From contig NZ_CP037954.1 in the NCBI RefSeq assembly GCF_004359195.1, forward strand, positions 1,426,001-1,490,000: a stretch of DNA of 64,000 nt, read 5' to 3'. The notes under the pieces are model-generated. The model did no database searches. It saw only the letters and a list, made by a program, of their open reading frames with translations, and was not told where the DNA came from. Shown one piece after another: positions 35,211-44,481 of this stretch (within the stretch, counting starts at the first letter, position 1; the number at the start of each line of letters is the position of its first letter). Made by a program: the position numbers and the translations under genes. The DNA is from Chryseobacterium salivictor (GTDB taxonomy: Bacteria; Bacteroidota; Bacteroidia; Flavobacteriales; Weeksellaceae).

Positions 35211-37205
35211 TTACTTGGTTTCACCTTGTTTTACAGGGCTTTGAGCATTGTCCTTTTTATTATTCAGTGAATAGATAAGCGGGGTATTGCTGCCAGCCGG
35301 TGATACTCTTACGTATCCCTGCATTTCCTGGTGTAGGGCAGAACAGAAGTCGGTACAGTACATCGGATACATTCCCGGTTTTAGGGGAACCCATTTCAGG
35401 GTACAGGTTTCACCCGGCATGATGAGGAGTTCTGCATTTTGTGCGCCTTTGACTGCGAATCCGTGCGGCACGTCCCAATCCTGTTCCAGATTCGTCACGT
35501 GGAAGTAAACTTCGTCACCTACTTTTACGCCCTCGATATTATCCGGTGCAAAGTGAGAGCGGATAGAAGTCATATAAACATGAACTTTATTTCCTTCTCT
35601 GACGACTTTGCTTTCGGCTTCACCTTTGGTCGCATACGGGTGTTTGTTGTCTTCCAGTTTATAGAATTTTATCTGGTTTTTCGTAAACAAAGCTGCCGGA
35701 CCGGCCTGTGCATAATGCGGCTCACCAATGGTTGGGAAGTCCAGGAGCAGTTTCATTTTGTCTCCACTGATGTCAAACAGCTGGGCAGACTGCGTTAATT
35801 CCGGACCCGTTGGTAAATACCGGTCTTTCGTAATTTTGTTATAAGCAACCAGATATTTTCCGTAAGGATTTTTAGTATCTCCACCTGGAATCATTAAGTG
35901 ACCTACAGAGTAGAACGTTGGAGTTCTGTCTAAAACCTTACAGGTTGCGATATCCCATTTCACGACTTCAGAAGAAACGAACATCGAGGTATAGGCATTT
36001 CCCTTTCCGTCAAATTCGGTGTGGAGTGGCCCTAAACCCGGTTTCTGAACTTCACCGTGTAAAACGGCATCATATTTAACGATTGGAATACCGTCAAATT
36101 CGCCTGAGAAATTTTTGTCTGCAATTGCTTTCATTAATTTATCAAAACTGAATACAGGGATCAAAGCAGCCAGTTTTCCAGATCCGATAATGTACTCCCC
36201 CGTTGGATCAATATCGCAACCGTGCGGAGATTTTGGACAGGGAATTAAATAGCAGATGTCTTTTAATTCTTTAGCAGAAAGAACAGAAACTTCTTTTAAG
36301 ATTTCAGATTTCGCCATTTGGGTAGATTCGTCAAAGGTGTTGTGCGCGTATTCTACCGCCATTTTTTTGGCTTTTCCTGCTTTCAGATATTCTTCAGCTT
36401 TTTTCCAGTTGACGGCCATGATGAAATCTTTCTCGTTTTGAGAAGCATTTACTTCCAGAAGCGTGTTGGCCTGTTCGGAGTTATAACAGGAGAAGAAGAA
36501 CCAGCCGTGGGATTTCCCTTTACCGGCGTGCGACAGGTCAAAGTTGAATCCCGGAGCTTCAATTTGGAACGTGATGTCCATTTTTCCATCTTCTTTTCCA
36601 ATTCCAATGAAAGAAAGGTAACCTTTAAAATTTTCTTTGAAAGACTCAATTGGCACGTCGCCCTGTCCGTCAACAGGTACGGCGAAACGGGTTCCGGCAA
36701 CGACATATTCGGTGTTTTCCGTTAAGAAAGGAGAGGAGTGGTTCCCTGCAGAGTTAGGGATTTCAATAATCTCTGTTGTTTTAAAAGTGGTCAGGTCAAT
36801 CTTAGCAACACGCGGAGTGTTATTGGCGTTGGCAAATAAATACCTGCCGTCAATTTCTCCGTTGGTCTGTGACAGGGCAAGGTGGTGCTGGTCATCCCAA
36901 GGCACGAACCCGTGGGAAGTTTCGAGCATCGGTTTTGTTTCTTCGCTGAATCCATAACCATTTTCCGGATGTACAGAGAATACGGGAACGATTTTCAAAG
37001 TTCTGCCACTTGGCAGCCCGACAACGCTGATTTGCCCATTAAAACCACCGCTGACGAAGTTGTAAACCTCATCATGTTTTCCCGGAGCAACATACACTTT
37101 CTCCGCAGCATCGCCTGATACAGCAGTCTGCGTACCCTTAGGTTTACATGCGACAATACTCACCGCAGCAAAAGCTGCGAGTCCAATTTTCTTGTAAGTT
37201 TTCAT
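35211..37205 (-). CDS. nosZ: Nitrous-oxide reductase, clade II (Sec-type)
   Basis: 664 residues. The N-terminus MKTYKKIGLAAFAAVSIVAC is a Sec lipoprotein signal (lipobox VAC), not a Tat signal, as in clade II NosZ. The seven-bladed propeller contains CuZ histidines (DDQHHLALS, PHGCDIDP, LHTEFDGKGNAYTS, VGHLMI). The C-terminal cupredoxin has CuA motif CTDFCSALHQEM near residues 617-628. It reduces N2O to N2 in the periplasm, membrane-anchored through its lipid; electrons probably come from the adjacent cytochromes c. Confidence 0.96.
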   Translation of the reverse strand: MKTYKKIGLAAFAAVSIVACKPKGTQTAVSGDAAEKVYVAPGKHDEVYNFVSGGFNGQISVVGLPSGRTLKIVPVFSVHPENGYGFSEETKPMLETSHGFVPWDDQHHLALSQTNGEIDGRYLFANANNTPRVAKIDLTTFKTTEIIEIPNSAGNHSSPFLTENTEYVVAGTRFAVPVDGQGDVPIESFKENFKGYLSFIGIGKEDGKMDITFQIEAPGFNFDLSHAGKGKSHGWFFFSCYNSEQANTLLEVNASQNEKDFIMAVNWKKAEEYLKAGKAKKMAVEYAHNTFDESTQMAKSEILKEVSVLSAKELKDICYLIPCPKSPHGCDIDPTGEYIIGSGKLAALIPVFSFDKLMKAIADKNFSGEFDGIPIVKYDAVLHGEVQKPGLGPLHTEFDGKGNAYTSMFVSSEVVKWDIATCKVLDRTPTFYSVGHLMIPGGDTKNPYGKYLVAYNKITKDRYLPTGPELTQSAQLFDISGDKMKLLLDFPTIGEPHYAQAGPAALFTKNQIKFYKLEDNKHPYATKGEAESKVVREGNKVHVYMTSIRSHFAPDNIEGVKVGDEVYFHVTNLEQDWDVPHGFAVKGAQNAELLIMPGETCTLKWVPLKPGMYPMYCTDFCSALHQEMQGYVRVSPAGSNTPLIYSLNNKKDNAQSPVKQGETK

Positions 37206-37292
37206 ATATTATTGATTAATTCTTTCGGAATAGAAAGGAAAAGAAGATGAATGGTAAATAAGAATCTGTTTACCATTCATCATCAGGAGGTA

Positions 37293-37793
37293 TTATTTGG
37301 CGCCGTCGATCTGTCTCATGTATTCGAGAACTTCTCTGGCGTCGGTATCTGTAAGGGCTTGATTTGGCATTCTCACCAAACAGAGTTCCAGTTGTTTCTG
37401 TAATTCAGGATCTACGTCGATCATCGGGTCAGGATTAGAGATAAAGTTCATAATCCACTCCGGAGTCTGTCTTTTTGTAACGCCCAGCCAGCCCGGACCC
37501 ACTAATTTTTCGTCGGTTGGTTTGTGGCAGGAAGTACATTTTACTTCAGCTATTTTTTTACCTGCAGCAGCCATTGCCGGATCAAACTTACTTACATCAA
37601 CGTTTTCATGTTTACCCAGACCTCTGTTTGGGTCGTACTTCGCAGCACTAGCCTCCATTTCAGCGCTAGTTTCATTTGCAGTTGTAGCAGCGTCAGATGA
37701 TGCTGTAGGAACTGAATCGGTTTTTTTGTCTCCTCCGCAAGAGAATAAGGCGAAGGTAAGCGTTGCCAGGGCAATTGTTTTTACTAATTTCAT
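37293..37793 (-). CDS. Monoheme cytochrome c lipoprotein (nos operon)
   Basis: 166 residues: lipobox FSC at residues 17-19, a 50-residue acidic/Ala linker, then one class I cytochrome domain with heme motif CTSCH and axial methionine candidate in VRMPNQALTD. First gene of the nosZ operon, 87 bp before nosZ, with operator and -7 box at ideal spacing. It probably donates electrons to NosZ. Confidence 0.9.
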   Translation of the reverse strand: MKLVKTIALATLTFALFSCGGDKKTDSVPTASSDAATTANETSAEMEASAAKYDPNRGLGKHENVDVSKFDPAMAAAGKKIAEVKCTSCHKPTDEKLVGPGWLGVTKRQTPEWIMNFISNPDPMIDVDPELQKQLELCLVRMPNQALTDTDAREVLEYMRQIDGAK

Positions 37794-37815
37794 TGTTTTG
37801 ATTTTTTTGTATGTT

Positions 37816-37823
37816 CAAAAGTA
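37816..37823 (-). promoter_or_regulatory. -7 box (TACTTTTG) of the cytochrome c-nosZ operon
   Basis: Minus-strand TACTTTTG; its 5' base is exactly 30.5 bp from the centre of the operator at 37847-37860. Confidence 0.6.
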
Positions 37824-37846
37824 CTACCGTTTGCTTGATTCTCGTT

Positions 37847-37860
37847 ATGACTGTAATCAT
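37847..37860. promoter_or_regulatory. Crp/Fnr-type operator between the divergent cytochrome genes
   Basis: ATGACTGTAATCAT. Leftward it is 30.5 bp from the nosZ-operon -7 box; rightward it is 30.5 bp from CAAATTTG (37884-37891), a near-consensus box for the divergent cytochrome gene. Confidence 0.65.
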
Positions 37861-37930
37861 ATATACCGTATGATAATTATCGTCAAATTTGTGATACAAA
37901 ATTTTAACTGATATTTAAAATAAGAAAAGA

Positions 37931-38317
37931 ATGAAAAAGTATCTCGTAATCTGCGGCGTTTTAGCACTGATAGCATGTAACAAGAAAGAAAGCAATCCCA
38001 ATATGGACAGCAATGTAATGAAGGAGGAACCTGTAGTGAAAGTTGTAGATTCTGCGGCAGCAGGTAAAAATGAAGGGCTGGCTCTGATCGAAGGAGCAGA
38101 TTGTTTAACCTGTCATAAAGTTGATGCCAGACTTGTTGGGCCCTCTTACCAGGAAGTAGCAGATAAATATACAGAAGGCGATCTTGATATGCTTGCCAAC
38201 AAGATTATTGAAGGCGGAAAAGGCAACTGGGGAGAAATCCCGATGACACCACATACGGGCATGAGTAAAGAAAATGCTAAGAAAATGGTGGAATATATCA
38301 TGACGCTTAAAAAATAA
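37931..38317 (+). CDS. Monoheme cytochrome c lipoprotein
   Basis: 128 residues: lipobox IAC, acidic linker, and heme motif CLTCH with Met ligand candidate in IPMTPHTGMS; c-552/c-551 type. Divergent from the nosZ operon and sharing its operator, so a second electron donor to NosZ or an NO reductase is likely. A terminator follows. Confidence 0.9.
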   Translation: MKKYLVICGVLALIACNKKESNPNMDSNVMKEEPVVKVVDSAAAGKNEGLALIEGADCLTCHKVDARLVGPSYQEVADKYTEGDLDMLANKIIEGGKGNWGEIPMTPHTGMSKENAKKMVEYIMTLKK

Positions 38318-38340
38318 CAGACCACTTCATTAAAAATTAA

Positions 38341-38370
38341 AGACATCTTACCGGGTAAGGTGTCTTTTTT
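38341..38370 (+). terminator. Terminator of the cytochrome c gene
   Basis: AGACATCTTAC CGG GTAAGGTGTCT (38341-38365, one G-T pair) followed by T5. Confidence 0.8.
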
Positions 38371-38925
38371 GTTTCTGAGTCAGAAGCAAATCTAATGAAT
38401 GAAGCGCTGTGACATTTTGCATGGAAATAGAGTTTGAACTTAAATCTGTTTTTGAAAAAAAACGTTTTACGAAAAGTCGTGTTATTTGTGGAAAAATCAG
38501 GGGTATTTGTGTTTTGCTGAAAACGCAATATGCATATCCGTAATGAGGATTAAGAACCTGTTTAAAAATGATTAAAATAGTTAAACCGCAAAATGAGCAA
38601 AAAAAATCTAAAAAGAAAACACTCCATAGAGCAAAAAACACAACTTTTTAGGACAGTTTCCTTATTTGCTCTTTGAAAAGCTTAAAAGAATATCCCTTTT
38701 GTGCCTTTTGTGGTTTTTACACAAATTTAAACAGGCTCTAAAAATATATTTCTTCTCAACGACTATCTGTGCACTCCTGAGGTGGATGGAGCAATATAAA
38801 TATTCCGTTTCATTTCTGGGACGGCACCCAATCTGTCAATTTGTCATAAATTTTCCCTTGGTATAAAATTGGAGAAGTACAGATTGTAAAAATTAACATT
38901 AATAACAACTAAAAATATAAATAAA
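38371..38925. other. Gene-free region before dnaK
   Basis: No convincing gene; short frames on both strands lack protein character. It contains an imperfect inverted repeat with arms near 38553-38566 (AACCTGTTTAAA) and 38726-38740 (TTTAAACAGGCT). No CIRCE-type element and no clear TAnnTTTG box was found for dnaK. Confidence 0.5.
38553..38741. repeat. MITE-like element 1 bounded by inverted CCTGTTTAAA
   Basis: Outer arms CCTGTTTAAA (38557-38566) and TTTAAACAGG (38726-38735) enclose about 160 bp. Similar ends bound a second element at 41371-41540. No coding capacity. Confidence 0.35.
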
Positions 38926-40824
38926 ATGAGCAAAATAATTGGAATCGACTTAGGAACAACCAATTCTTGTGTCGCTGTAATGGAAGGTAAAGATCCGGTA
39001 GTAATTCCTAATGCAGAAGGCAAAAGAACAACTCCTTCCATCGTTGCATTTACAGAAGACGGTGAAAGAAAAGTAGGTGATCCTGCAAAAAGACAGGCGG
39101 TAACCAATCCGACCAAGACCGTATATTCTATTAAAAGATTTATCGGAACCCACTTTAAAGATGATGCATCTGAAGTTTCCAGAGTACCTTATACAGTAGT
39201 ACCTGGTCCTAACGATACCGCAAAAGTAAAGATCGACGACAGAGAATATACCCCTCAGGAAATCTCTGCAATGATTCTTCAGAAAATGAAGAAAACTGCC
39301 GAAGATTATTTGGGACAGGAAGTAACAAGAGCCGTAATTACCGTTCCTGCTTATTTTAATGACGCACAGAGACAGGCTACCAAAGAAGCGGGTGAAATCG
39401 CCGGTTTAAAAGTAGAAAGAATTATCAATGAGCCTACCGCAGCAGCATTGGCTTATGGTTTAGATAAAAATCACAAAGACCAGAAAATCGCAGTTTACGA
39501 TTTGGGTGGAGGAACTTTTGACGTTTCTATCCTTGATTTGGGCGACGGTGTTTTCGAAGTATTATCCACCAATGGTGACACTCACCTTGGAGGTGATGAT
39601 TTTGATGATGTGATCATCAACTGGTTAGCAGACGAATTCAAAACCGAAGAAGGGGTAGATTTGAAAGCTGATCCAATCGCGCTTCAAAGATTAAAAGAAG
39701 CCGCAGAGAAAGCAAAAATCGAATTGTCTTCTTCTTCACAAACTGAAATTAACCTTCCTTATATTACCGCAACTGCAACAGGTCCGAAACACTTGGTTAA
39801 AACTTTGACCAAATCAAAATTCGAACAGTTGGCGGCTGACTTGGTAAGACGTTCTATGGAGCCTTGTAAAAAAGCCCTTTCAGATGCTGGTCTTTCTGTT
39901 TCAGATATTGATGAGGTAATTTTAGTGGGTGGTTCTACAAGAATCCCGATCATTCAGGAACAGGTAGAGAAATTCTTCGGAAAAACCCCTTCAAAAGGAG
40001 TGAATCCTGATGAGGTTGTTGCTTTAGGAGCAGCGATTCAGGGTGGAGTTTTAACTGGTGATGTGAAAGACGTACTTTTATTAGACGTTACGCCACTTTC
40101 ATTAGGTATTGAAACCATGGGTTCTGTATTTACAAAACTGATTGACGCAAATACCACAATCCCGACTAAAAAATCAGAGGTTTTCTCAACAGCAAGTGAC
40201 AACCAGCCTGCAGTTTCTATCAGAGTAGGACAGGGAGAAAGACCAATGTTTAATGACAATAAAGAAATCGGACGTTTTGATTTATCAGACATTCCACCGG
40301 CTCAGAGAGGAGTTCCTCAGATCGAAGTAACTTTCGATATCGATGCCAACGGAATCCTGAGTGTTTCTGCCAAAGATAAAGGAACCGGAAAAGAACAGTC
40401 AATTAAAATTCAGGCAAGTTCAGGACTTTCAGATGATGAAATCCAAAGAATGAAGCGTGAAGCTGAAGAAAATGCTTCTGCGGATGCGAAGAAAAAAGAA
40501 GAAGTTGAAGTATTCAATAAAGCAGACGGATTGATCTTCCAGACTGAAAAACAACTGAAAGAATTTGGCGACAAATTATCTGCTGATAAAAAAGCGGCAG
40601 TTGAAGCTGCGCATACAGAATTGAAAGCCGCTTTCGAAGCGAAAGACATGGAGAGTGTAAAAGCGAAAACTGAAGCTTTGGATGCTGCTTGGATGGCAGC
40701 TTCTGAAGAAATGTACGCTGCAGGCAACCAGGGACAGCCAGGTGCTGACCAGGCACAGGGAAATCCTGCTGGAAATGCAGGAGGCGAAGATGTTCAGGAT
40801 GCTGACTTCGAAGAAGTGAAATAA
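38926..40824 (+). CDS. dnaK: Molecular chaperone DnaK (Hsp70)
   Basis: 632 residues. N-terminal ATPase starts [20 protein letters not shown], with [33 protein letters not shown] and VGGSTRIP; linker [16 protein letters not shown]; substrate domain and an Ala/Gln/Gly-rich tail ending [11 protein letters not shown]. Standard length. dnaJ and grpE do not adjoin it. Confidence 0.98.
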   Translation: MSKIIGIDLGTTNSCVAVMEGKDPVVIPNAEGKRTTPSIVAFTEDGERKVGDPAKRQAVTNPTKTVYSIKRFIGTHFKDDASEVSRVPYTVVPGPNDTAKVKIDDREYTPQEISAMILQKMKKTAEDYLGQEVTRAVITVPAYFNDAQRQATKEAGEIAGLKVERIINEPTAAALAYGLDKNHKDQKIAVYDLGGGTFDVSILDLGDGVFEVLSTNGDTHLGGDDFDDVIINWLADEFKTEEGVDLKADPIALQRLKEAAEKAKIELSSSSQTEINLPYITATATGPKHLVKTLTKSKFEQLAADLVRRSMEPCKKALSDAGLSVSDIDEVILVGGSTRIPIIQEQVEKFFGKTPSKGVNPDEVVALGAAIQGGVLTGDVKDVLLLDVTPLSLGIETMGSVFTKLIDANTTIPTKKSEVFSTASDNQPAVSIRVGQGERPMFNDNKEIGRFDLSDIPPAQRGVPQIEVTFDIDANGILSVSAKDKGTGKEQSIKIQASSGLSDDEIQRMKREAEENASADAKKKEEVEVFNKADGLIFQTEKQLKEFGDKLSADKKAAVEAAHTELKAAFEAKDMESVKAKTEALDAAWMAASEEMYAAGNQGQPGADQAQGNPAGNAGGEDVQDADFEEVK

Positions 40825-40884
40825 TCCCCACAAAAAAAGTCTCTCTCCTCTGGAGAAGGATTTAGGGTGAGGAAAAATAATTGG

Positions 40885-40916
40885 AATTCCCCAGGTGAAA
40901 ACTTGGGGAATTTTTT
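40885..40916 (+). terminator. Terminator of dnaK
   Basis: AATTCCCCAGGT GAAA ACTTGGGGAATT followed by T4. Just before it (40840-40875) is CTCTCTCCTCTGGAGAAGG followed by ATTTAGGGTGAGG, a sequence type that is often repeated in flavobacterial intergenic DNA (from memory). Confidence 0.8.
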
Positions 40917-41009
40917 ATATCTTTATAAAAATGAATTGGCATGTTCCTCAGTTATCGTGGCAATCGTCCGGCATTTTGAACTGCTTTTCAGTCATCGCAG
41001 GTTAATTTC

Positions 41010-41075
41010 TCCATTACCGATCCACAACAACTCCATAGCAACTCCATAACGAATCCATAACCAGTCCATTAATAT
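41010..41075. repeat. Degenerate array, six units of 11 bp (TCCATAACNAN)
   Basis: TCCA recurs at 41010, 41021, 41032, 41043, 41054 and 41065, exactly 11 bp apart; units TCCATTACCGA, TCCACAACAAC, TCCATAGCAAC, TCCATAACGAA, TCCATAACCAG. Confidence 0.8.
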
Positions 41076-41223
41076 TATAGTTAAGCGGTTGACTTGCAGT
41101 ATATTTCTTTACCTCTTGGGTGCCGCCTGGCTAAAAGCTTCCTTAGCACTGCTATACTTAGGCGCTGTGAGAAGATCACCTCTTCCGCCTTTCACCCTCC
41201 AACTGACGATAATGTCATAATGC

Positions 41224-41289
41224 ATAGATGCTTCATAGATGCTTCATGGATGCTTCATGGATACTTCATGGATAGTTCATGAGGAGTTC
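41224..41289. repeat. Degenerate array, six units of 11 bp (ATGGATGCTTC)
   Basis: Units ATAGATGCTTC twice, then ATGGATGCTTC, ATGGATACTTC, ATGGATAGTTC and ATGAGGAGTTC, in strict 11-bp register with progressive sequence drift. Confidence 0.85.
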
Positions 41290-41370
41290 ATGACAATACT
41301 TTCGCAAAAAAGAACAAAAAGACCCGGTTCGATCACCTAAAAAGTTTCCCCGATAACGGCACTGAACTTT

Positions 41371-41540
41371 AGAGCCCTGTTTACATTTGCTTACAAAAAA
41401 CATTTTCTTTTTCCCCAACCCTAAAAGGTGGAAAAGTTCTCTGAAAATTTCATCAAATTATTCCCTTTTTTATGCTGAGCAAAGCCTAAGTAAGGGTTGG
41501 GGAAATTAATTTTGATGAAATTTAAACAGACTTTTAAACA
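41371..41540. repeat. MITE-like nested palindrome, element 2
   Basis: Outer arms GAGCCCTGTTTACATTTG (about 41371) and AAATTTAAACAG (about 41519) and inner arms TTTCCCCAACCCT (about 41411) and AGGGTTGGGGAAA (about 41494). The last TTTAAACAGAC is then repeated in tandem (41521-41555). Confidence 0.5.
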
Positions 41541-41548
41541 GACTTTTA

Positions 41549-41679
41549 AACAGTATTTTTAAAACAAATTCCCGGATGAAAAAAGGGAGAGCGAACTGCT
41601 CTGTTTGCTGCTCCGGTTTCTGCCGAAAACGACTCCATATGGCGATCTCCTATTTAATGCTTTCTCATGCTTTCTCGTG
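41549..41679 (+). repeat. Long diverged direct repeat, left copy
   Basis: Starts AACAGTATTTTTAAAA, continues CCCGG, CTGCCGAAAACGAC and GGCGATCTCC, and ends TTTAATGCTTTCTCATGCTT. The same order occurs at 44278-44428, so the two copies flank the RidA/UPF0158 module. Confidence 0.65.
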
Positions 41680-41898
41680 AATTTGTCTTACTCCAATAAG
41701 CTTTAGCGTCTTGGATCATCTTAAAAGTATAAAGAAATCTTTGTTTGTCGTTGCATTACTGCAGACAAAAATTGGACTTTTATTTTGTCTGCAAAGACAA
41801 GACATGCAGTATGTTAACGTCTACTTAAAATATCATAAAGTTTTGCTTCGACGGTAAAATTTATGGTTTTCAGACATTTCTTTAAAAAGATTTTACAG

Positions 41899-41906
41899 TA
41901 ATTTTG
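41899..41906 (+). promoter_or_regulatory. -7 box (TAATTTTG) of the triple-RidA gene
   Basis: TAATTTTG, 88 bp before ATG 41995. Confidence 0.45.
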
Positions 41907-41994
41907 TACGATGGAGCGCAGCGCTTAATTTCCGCCATTGAAGCTAAATTAAAGCGTAACTCACATTATTTATTAACCGACTAAATTGATAAAG

Positions 41995-43269
41995 ATGAGT
42001 TCAAAAGTAAATTCCTTATTGGCAAGAAATACGGAAAATGCTGCAAAAGCAATCGGTTCCTACTCGCAAACGGTAGCCTTCTCCCATTACAATAACCTGT
42101 CGGCCCAATTGCCGGTGGATCCGAAATCAGGTGCATTGGTATCCGGCGGTATCAGGGAGCAGGCAGAACAGTGCTTCAAAAACATCAAGGCCGTTGTAGA
42201 CAGTATCGGCCATGTGATGAGCGATGTTATAAGAATCACTGTATTCGTAACCGCCATCAAAGATGCTGATGCTGTAGACGAAGTTTATAAAACATTCTTC
42301 CCAACCTATGTTCCGACAAGGACGACAGTGGCCGTGGCAGCCTTACCGATGAATGCGCTGGTCCAGATTGAAGCTCTTATTTCGAACGGCGAAGGTACCA
42401 TTCCAGACGCACCACAATCCGGCGATCTTATAAAACTGACCAATAATACGCCCAATGCGCCCGTAAGTACTTTATCTGCGCAGGCGGTCGCTTTCTCTCA
42501 CTACAATAACCTTTCAGCTCAGTTACCAGTCGATCCGAAATCGGGCAGATTGGTGGCTGGCGGTGTAAAAGAGCAGACGACCCAGTGCCTGAAAAATATC
42601 AAGGCGATTTTAGAAAGTATCGATGTCCCTTTTGACGATATTGTCAAAATTAATATCTTCCTTAAAAACCTCGCAGATATTGATGCCGTAAACGAAGTGT
42701 ACTCCACATTTTTCCCAGACTCTGCGATTGCCAGAACTGTAGGGTATGTTCCTGCACGCACAACAGTTGCCGCTTCAGCCTTACCGATGGATGCCCTGAT
42801 CCAGATTGAAGCAGTGGTGTCACACGGAGACGGTACACCTCCGCAAGCCGTAGAGCACAGGCATGGAATCGTTATTTGGGCAAATAACACTCAAAATGCA
42901 CCTGAATGTTCTCTGTGTACACAAACCGTAGCTTTTTCTCATTACAATCATCTTTCAGCGCAACTGCCTTTGGATGCGAAAACGGGTGAACTGGTTGCCG
43001 GTGGTATAAGAGAACAGACGGAACAGTGCTTGAAAAACATCAAGGCCATTGTCGAAAGCATCAGCCACGTTATGGAAGATGTCGTTAAAGTCAATATCTT
43101 TGTTAAAAATATTGCAGATATGGATGCCGTAGACGAAGTTTACAAAAAATTCTTCCCTGGCGGTATTCCTGCAAGAAGAACAGTGGGTGTCTCCGCTTTA
43201 CAGAAAGATGCTTTGATCCAGATTGATGCAGTTGTTGCCAACGCAGAAGGAACCCCTCCAAAAGCATAA
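41995..43269 (+). CDS. Three tandem RidA (YjgF/YER057c/UK114) domains in one protein
   Basis: 424 residues from ATG 41995 (the frame from 41986 begins with TTG). Three repeats of about 130-140 residues each start with QTVAFSHYNNLSAQLPVD or a close variant, continue GGIREQAEQCFKNIKAVV and end in a VPTRTTVAVAALPMNALVQIE-type motif. The RidA arginine of P-x-R is present in each domain, so all may be competent for enamine/imine hydrolysis. Family RidA proteins are trimers of single domains; this chain could be a covalent pseudotrimer. No signal peptide. It lies between the long direct repeats. Confidence 0.88.
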   Translation: MSSKVNSLLARNTENAAKAIGSYSQTVAFSHYNNLSAQLPVDPKSGALVSGGIREQAEQCFKNIKAVVDSIGHVMSDVIRITVFVTAIKDADAVDEVYKTFFPTYVPTRTTVAVAALPMNALVQIEALISNGEGTIPDAPQSGDLIKLTNNTPNAPVSTLSAQAVAFSHYNNLSAQLPVDPKSGRLVAGGVKEQTTQCLKNIKAILESIDVPFDDIVKINIFLKNLADIDAVNEVYSTFFPDSAIARTVGYVPARTTVAASALPMDALIQIEAVVSHGDGTPPQAVEHRHGIVIWANNTQNAPECSLCTQTVAFSHYNHLSAQLPLDAKTGELVAGGIREQTEQCLKNIKAIVESISHVMEDVVKVNIFVKNIADMDAVDEVYKKFFPGGIPARRTVGVSALQKDALIQIDAVVANAEGTPPKA

Positions 43270-43444
43270 CTGGAATTTTCCGTCAAATACAGCACGGAGC
43301 GAAGTTATTTGTGAATGCCGGCCGCAGAGGCGAAATCATTCTCCTCGGTGATTGAACGGAACCGAAATCACCTGCACGAAAGGATCCGTAGGATCTCCAC
43401 TGAATATGGTAATGGTAAAATAAACTTATTGAATTTTAAAAAAA

Positions 43445-43882
43445 ATGGAAAATTCCATGTTAAAAGCAATTGCAGAAATTGCACAGGAATTGGATTGCGG
43501 AAATGACTGCTATTATCATCCCACAAGTCATGAAATAATTTCAATTCCGAACTTTTCAAACTTTTTTGATGAAGAGGAATTTCAGGAATGCTTTAAAGAT
43601 GAGCTACAGGCGGTTGAGAAAAACAGGCCGGATTTCATTAAAATAGAAGTTGTAGAAAGCAAGGAATCCTTTAAAATAATGAAACTATTCGTTGACCAGC
43701 TAAATGACACCCGTTATCAAGCAGAACTGGAAAGTATTTTAGAAAACAAAAAGCCCTTTCAGAATTTTAAGAATTCAATCGACAACTCTGATTTTAGAGA
43801 AGAATGGTTTGCTTTTAAAAAATTGCAACTGGAAAAAATAGTGGCAATGCAATTAAACGAAGCAAAAGGCATTGTGAAATAG
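43445..43882 (+). CDS. UPF0158 family protein
   Basis: 145 acidic residues with the family pattern: an N-terminal helix, FEEEEFQECFKDE-like acidic stretch, then LVDQLNDTRYQAELESILENKKPFQNFKNSI and REEWFAFKKLQLEKIV. No catalytic motif and no known function. Located 175 bp after the triple-RidA gene in the same module. Confidence 0.8.
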   Translation: MENSMLKAIAEIAQELDCGNDCYYHPTSHEIISIPNFSNFFDEEEFQECFKDELQAVEKNRPDFIKIEVVESKESFKIMKLFVDQLNDTRYQAELESILENKKPFQNFKNSIDNSDFREEWFAFKKLQLEKIVAMQLNEAKGIVK

Positions 43883-44277
43883 ATGAACGGGCCTTGAAGT
43901 GTACCTTGAGTTCGGGGTTTTCACCTAAAGACCACTCACTATCTAAGATTTCACGGTGCAAAGGTTTTTTAACAAAAAGTCCATGGCCACCGCAGATTTT
44001 CATCGTGCCCGTGACGGGATTCAGCCGTTTCCTGAGTGTCCTGTACTGTTCTGTTTCTATTGAAATCCAGGCCGCGCAATTGCCGTGGTTCCTCCCACTA
44101 CTGTACGATTGCACCTTCAACGTTTTTAAATTGTTAATCTGATGGCTGTTTGATAATAGTATCCATGCGCAAGGTTGCTCACGGTTTACCGCACGACTCC
44201 ATCGTGGGATCAAATCCGAACCTGGTAAGGGAACTCAGTTATAGATTGTTTCGCTTGACGCGCACTTTTTATCACAA

Positions 44278-44428
44278 AACAGTATTTTAAAAAAAATCCC
44301 GGCTGAAAAGCGAATAACGGACTGTTCTATTTCCTACACCAATTTCTTTCCGCCGGAAACGGCCGGATTTGCCGAAAACGACCAAATCTGCCGATCTCTT
44401 TTTTAATGCTTTCTCATGCTTTATCGTG
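44278..44428 (+). repeat. Long diverged direct repeat, right copy
   Basis: Same order as 41549-41679 (AACAGTATTTTAAAA, CCCGGCTGAAAA, TTGCCGAAAACGACC, GCCGATCTC, TTTAATGCTTTCTCATGCTT) with extra internal sequence. Its end runs directly into the 11-bp array. Confidence 0.65.
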
Positions 44429-44481
44429 GGGGATTCCTGGGGGATGCCAAGGGGATGACTTTGGGAGGCACTTCGGGTATG
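44427..44481. repeat. Degenerate array, about five units of 11 bp (TGGGGGATGCC)
   Basis: TGGGGGATTCC, TGGGGGATGCC, AAGGGGATGAC, TTTGGGAGGCA, CTTCGGGTATG; same 11-bp period as the arrays at 41 kb but a different unit. Confidence 0.7.

Larger units (their letters stand above)
40917..41898. other. Gene-free, repeat-rich region
   Basis: About 1 kb without a supported gene. It holds two 11-bp-period arrays (41010 and 41224), a palindromic element (41371-41540), and the left copy of a long diverged direct repeat (41549-41679). A 62-codon frame at 41094-41282 is produced by the array itself (repeated Cys-Phe/Met-Asp translation) and is not called. Confidence 0.6.

Noticed and set aside
40840..40875. 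dnaK-downstream CTCTCTCCT...GGTGAGG sequence as a second terminator or gene
   Set aside because: It looks like a fragment of a common intergenic repeat; the real terminator is at 40885.
41094..41282. 62-codon ORF
   Set aside because: Its C-terminal half is only the translation of the 11-bp array; no start signal and no family.
43815..44213. Minus-strand ORF of 132 codons
   Set aside because: Overlaps the UPF0158 gene, has no recognisable family; perhaps a decayed gene, noted in the region entry.
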